Shown here piece after piece: positions 63,520 to 64,000 of a stretch of 64,000 bases of DNA. The DNA lies in assembly GCA_036012905.1 (NCBI GenBank), contig DASCQF010000037.1, forward strand, positions 13,929 through 77,928. The letters are read 5' to 3'. This DNA comes from NP936 sp002726085 (GTDB lineage: Bacteria; Acidobacteriota; Vicinamibacteria; Vicinamibacterales; UBA8438). Below the pieces are notes generated by a model. It did not search any database. It had not been told where the DNA came from and worked only from the letters and a program-made list of their open reading frames with translations. Numbering within the stretch: position 1 is the stretch's first letter; each line of letters begins with the position of its first letter. Made by a program: the position numbers and the translations under genes.

Positions 63520-63683
63520 CCGCCATCGACCACCAGCTCGGTCTCGAACAGTGGCACGCGCAACACGACATCGCCTTACAGGGTTGCCTGGAGCAAGTCG
63601 GTGTTGTTCTGGGTCGACTCGCTCCCTTCATTACGACGTCCCGTTGCCGGCTTTCTTGCAAACCGTTGGATAGACTCGCATAG
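63510..63683 (+). CDS. short open frame, possible remnant of a truncated gene
   Basis: GTG 63510 overlaps the HDOD stop by 10 bases. The frame encodes 57 residues (VQLAAIDHQLGLEQWHAQHD..., stop 63683). Its composition looks more protein-like than surrounding frames, with a helical character. It could be a small gene coupled to HDOD or the surviving N-terminus of a gene broken by insertion of the element that begins at about 63865. No family recognised; evidence is thin. Confidence 0.3.
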   Translation: MQLAAIDHQLGLEQWHAQHDIALQGCLEQVGVVLGRLAPFITTSRCRLSCKPLDRLA

Positions 63684-63864
63684 GCAGGCTCGGCGTCGCA
63701 GCTCCGTAGCGAAGATTCTTTCGGTAAATGTCTTGAAGAATCTATAAGATAGTTTCGAATTTCGTCCATGACATCGGATGGTGATCGACTAAGACCGCTT
63801 CTGCGCCAGAGATTGGGTCGGCTGACACGAGTGGAGGAATGGAGCAAGGCTCTATTGCGCGACC

Positions 63865-63886
63865 TAGCAGCCCGTGGTGAAAGTCC
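63865..63886 (+). mobile_element. probable left end of an insertion sequence
   Basis: TAGCAGCCCGTGGTGAAAGT resembles IS1182-type terminal inverted repeats, which often start with CAGCCTGTGGAGAAA-like sequence. It stands 50-70 bp ahead of a transposase-like start. The right end is outside the window, so this cannot be confirmed here. Confidence 0.4.
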
Positions 63887-63935
63887 TTCGTTATAGGGAT
63901 CGACACGATCGATCCTGCGTACTACACTGTCGCGT

Positions 63936-64000
63936 ATGGCTATGGGGAAACGGCGTCGCCGGGCGCGCCAATCGAAGATGTGGGTCGCCACGACGGACTT
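63936..64000 (+). CDS. partial transposase N-terminus, cut by the window end
   Basis: ATG 63936 opens MAMGKRRRRARQSKMWVATTDL, which resembles the start of IS1182-like transposases (a basic stretch then MWVAxxDLP). Only 21 codons are visible. The gene is unlike its neighbours in starting with an arginine run, and the IS-like end upstream supports the call. Either Met 63936 or 63942 could be the start. Confidence 0.5.
   Translation, partial: MAMGKRRRRARQSKMWVATTD

Noticed and set aside
63503..63991. 162-codon minus-strand frame at the window end
   Set aside because: The product is arginine/serine/cysteine-rich with no pattern, and it lies opposite the IS-like end and transposase start.

Overview
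The window is GC-rich and densely coded, and reads as a chromosomal segment of a diderm (outer-membrane) bacterium. It carries TamB-like and Omp85/POTRA genes, lipoproteins, an NtrC-type sigma-54 activator, ClpXP, HslUV and Lon, an adenosylcobalamin-dependent ribonucleotide reductase, and a KamA-type radical SAM enzyme. Gene content and the style of the intergenic repeats suggest Acidobacteriota, perhaps a Vicinamibacteria-like lineage. That placement is inference; no rRNA gene is present to fix it.

Layout. 1-2469 (minus): TPR protein, lipoprotein, rplU, rpmA and the N-terminal part of obg. 2875-9114 (plus): dprA, topA, trmFO, xerC. 9325-14882 (minus): an NtrC/NtrB-like two-component pair, an ABC-F ATPase, and a regulator with an N-terminal excisionase-type HTH and a C-terminal receiver domain. 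15236-23958 (plus): an ECF sigma/anti-sigma pair, a lipoprotein, an APC permease, hslVU, a large Fn3 lipoprotein, an FAH-family enzyme and a small transaldolase-like aldolase. 23968-36440: an acyl-CoA carboxylase whose alpha subunit is split into two coupled genes, running straight into an envelope operon (TamB-like, Omp85 with about seven POTRA repeats, SurA-N-like). 36605-42846: CPBP protease, nrdJ with two NrdR boxes, a small membrane protein, a DUF547 protein and an SDR. 43035-47148: mrfA/mrfB-like DNA repair helicase and exonuclease. 47213-54171 (minus): rpmE, engB, lon, clpX, clpP, trigger factor and tRNA-Leu(UAG). 54372-64000: egtB-egtD (ergothioneine), AI-2E-type permease, TerB-like protein, an osmoprotectant ABC transporter with a fused permease-binding protein, KamA-like aminomutase, an HDOD protein, and probably the left end of an insertion sequence.

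Most genes are housekeeping. The least expected material is between genes. At least three repeat classes recur: (i) a roughly 110-130 bp inverted-repeat element whose arms covary between copies; (ii) heptamer-like arrays of the GAAGTCA / GGAGACA type; (iii) GC-rich blocks built around GGGGCCCCCGC. In four genes (xerC, nrdJ, the SDR and mrfB) the UAG stop codon is in, or one to two bases from, the outer tip of an inverted repeat, and three of these lie between convergent genes. A ten-G run inside the anti-sigma gene is a candidate slippage switch.

Working together: the proteostasis block (tig-clpP-clpX-lon plus hslVU), the envelope block (TamB/Omp85/SurA-N and several lipoproteins) and the DNA block (dprA, topA, xerC, mrfAB, NrdR-regulated nrdJ) look like a conserved core with repeats colonising the gaps. 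All functional calls come from reading motifs; no database search was possible.
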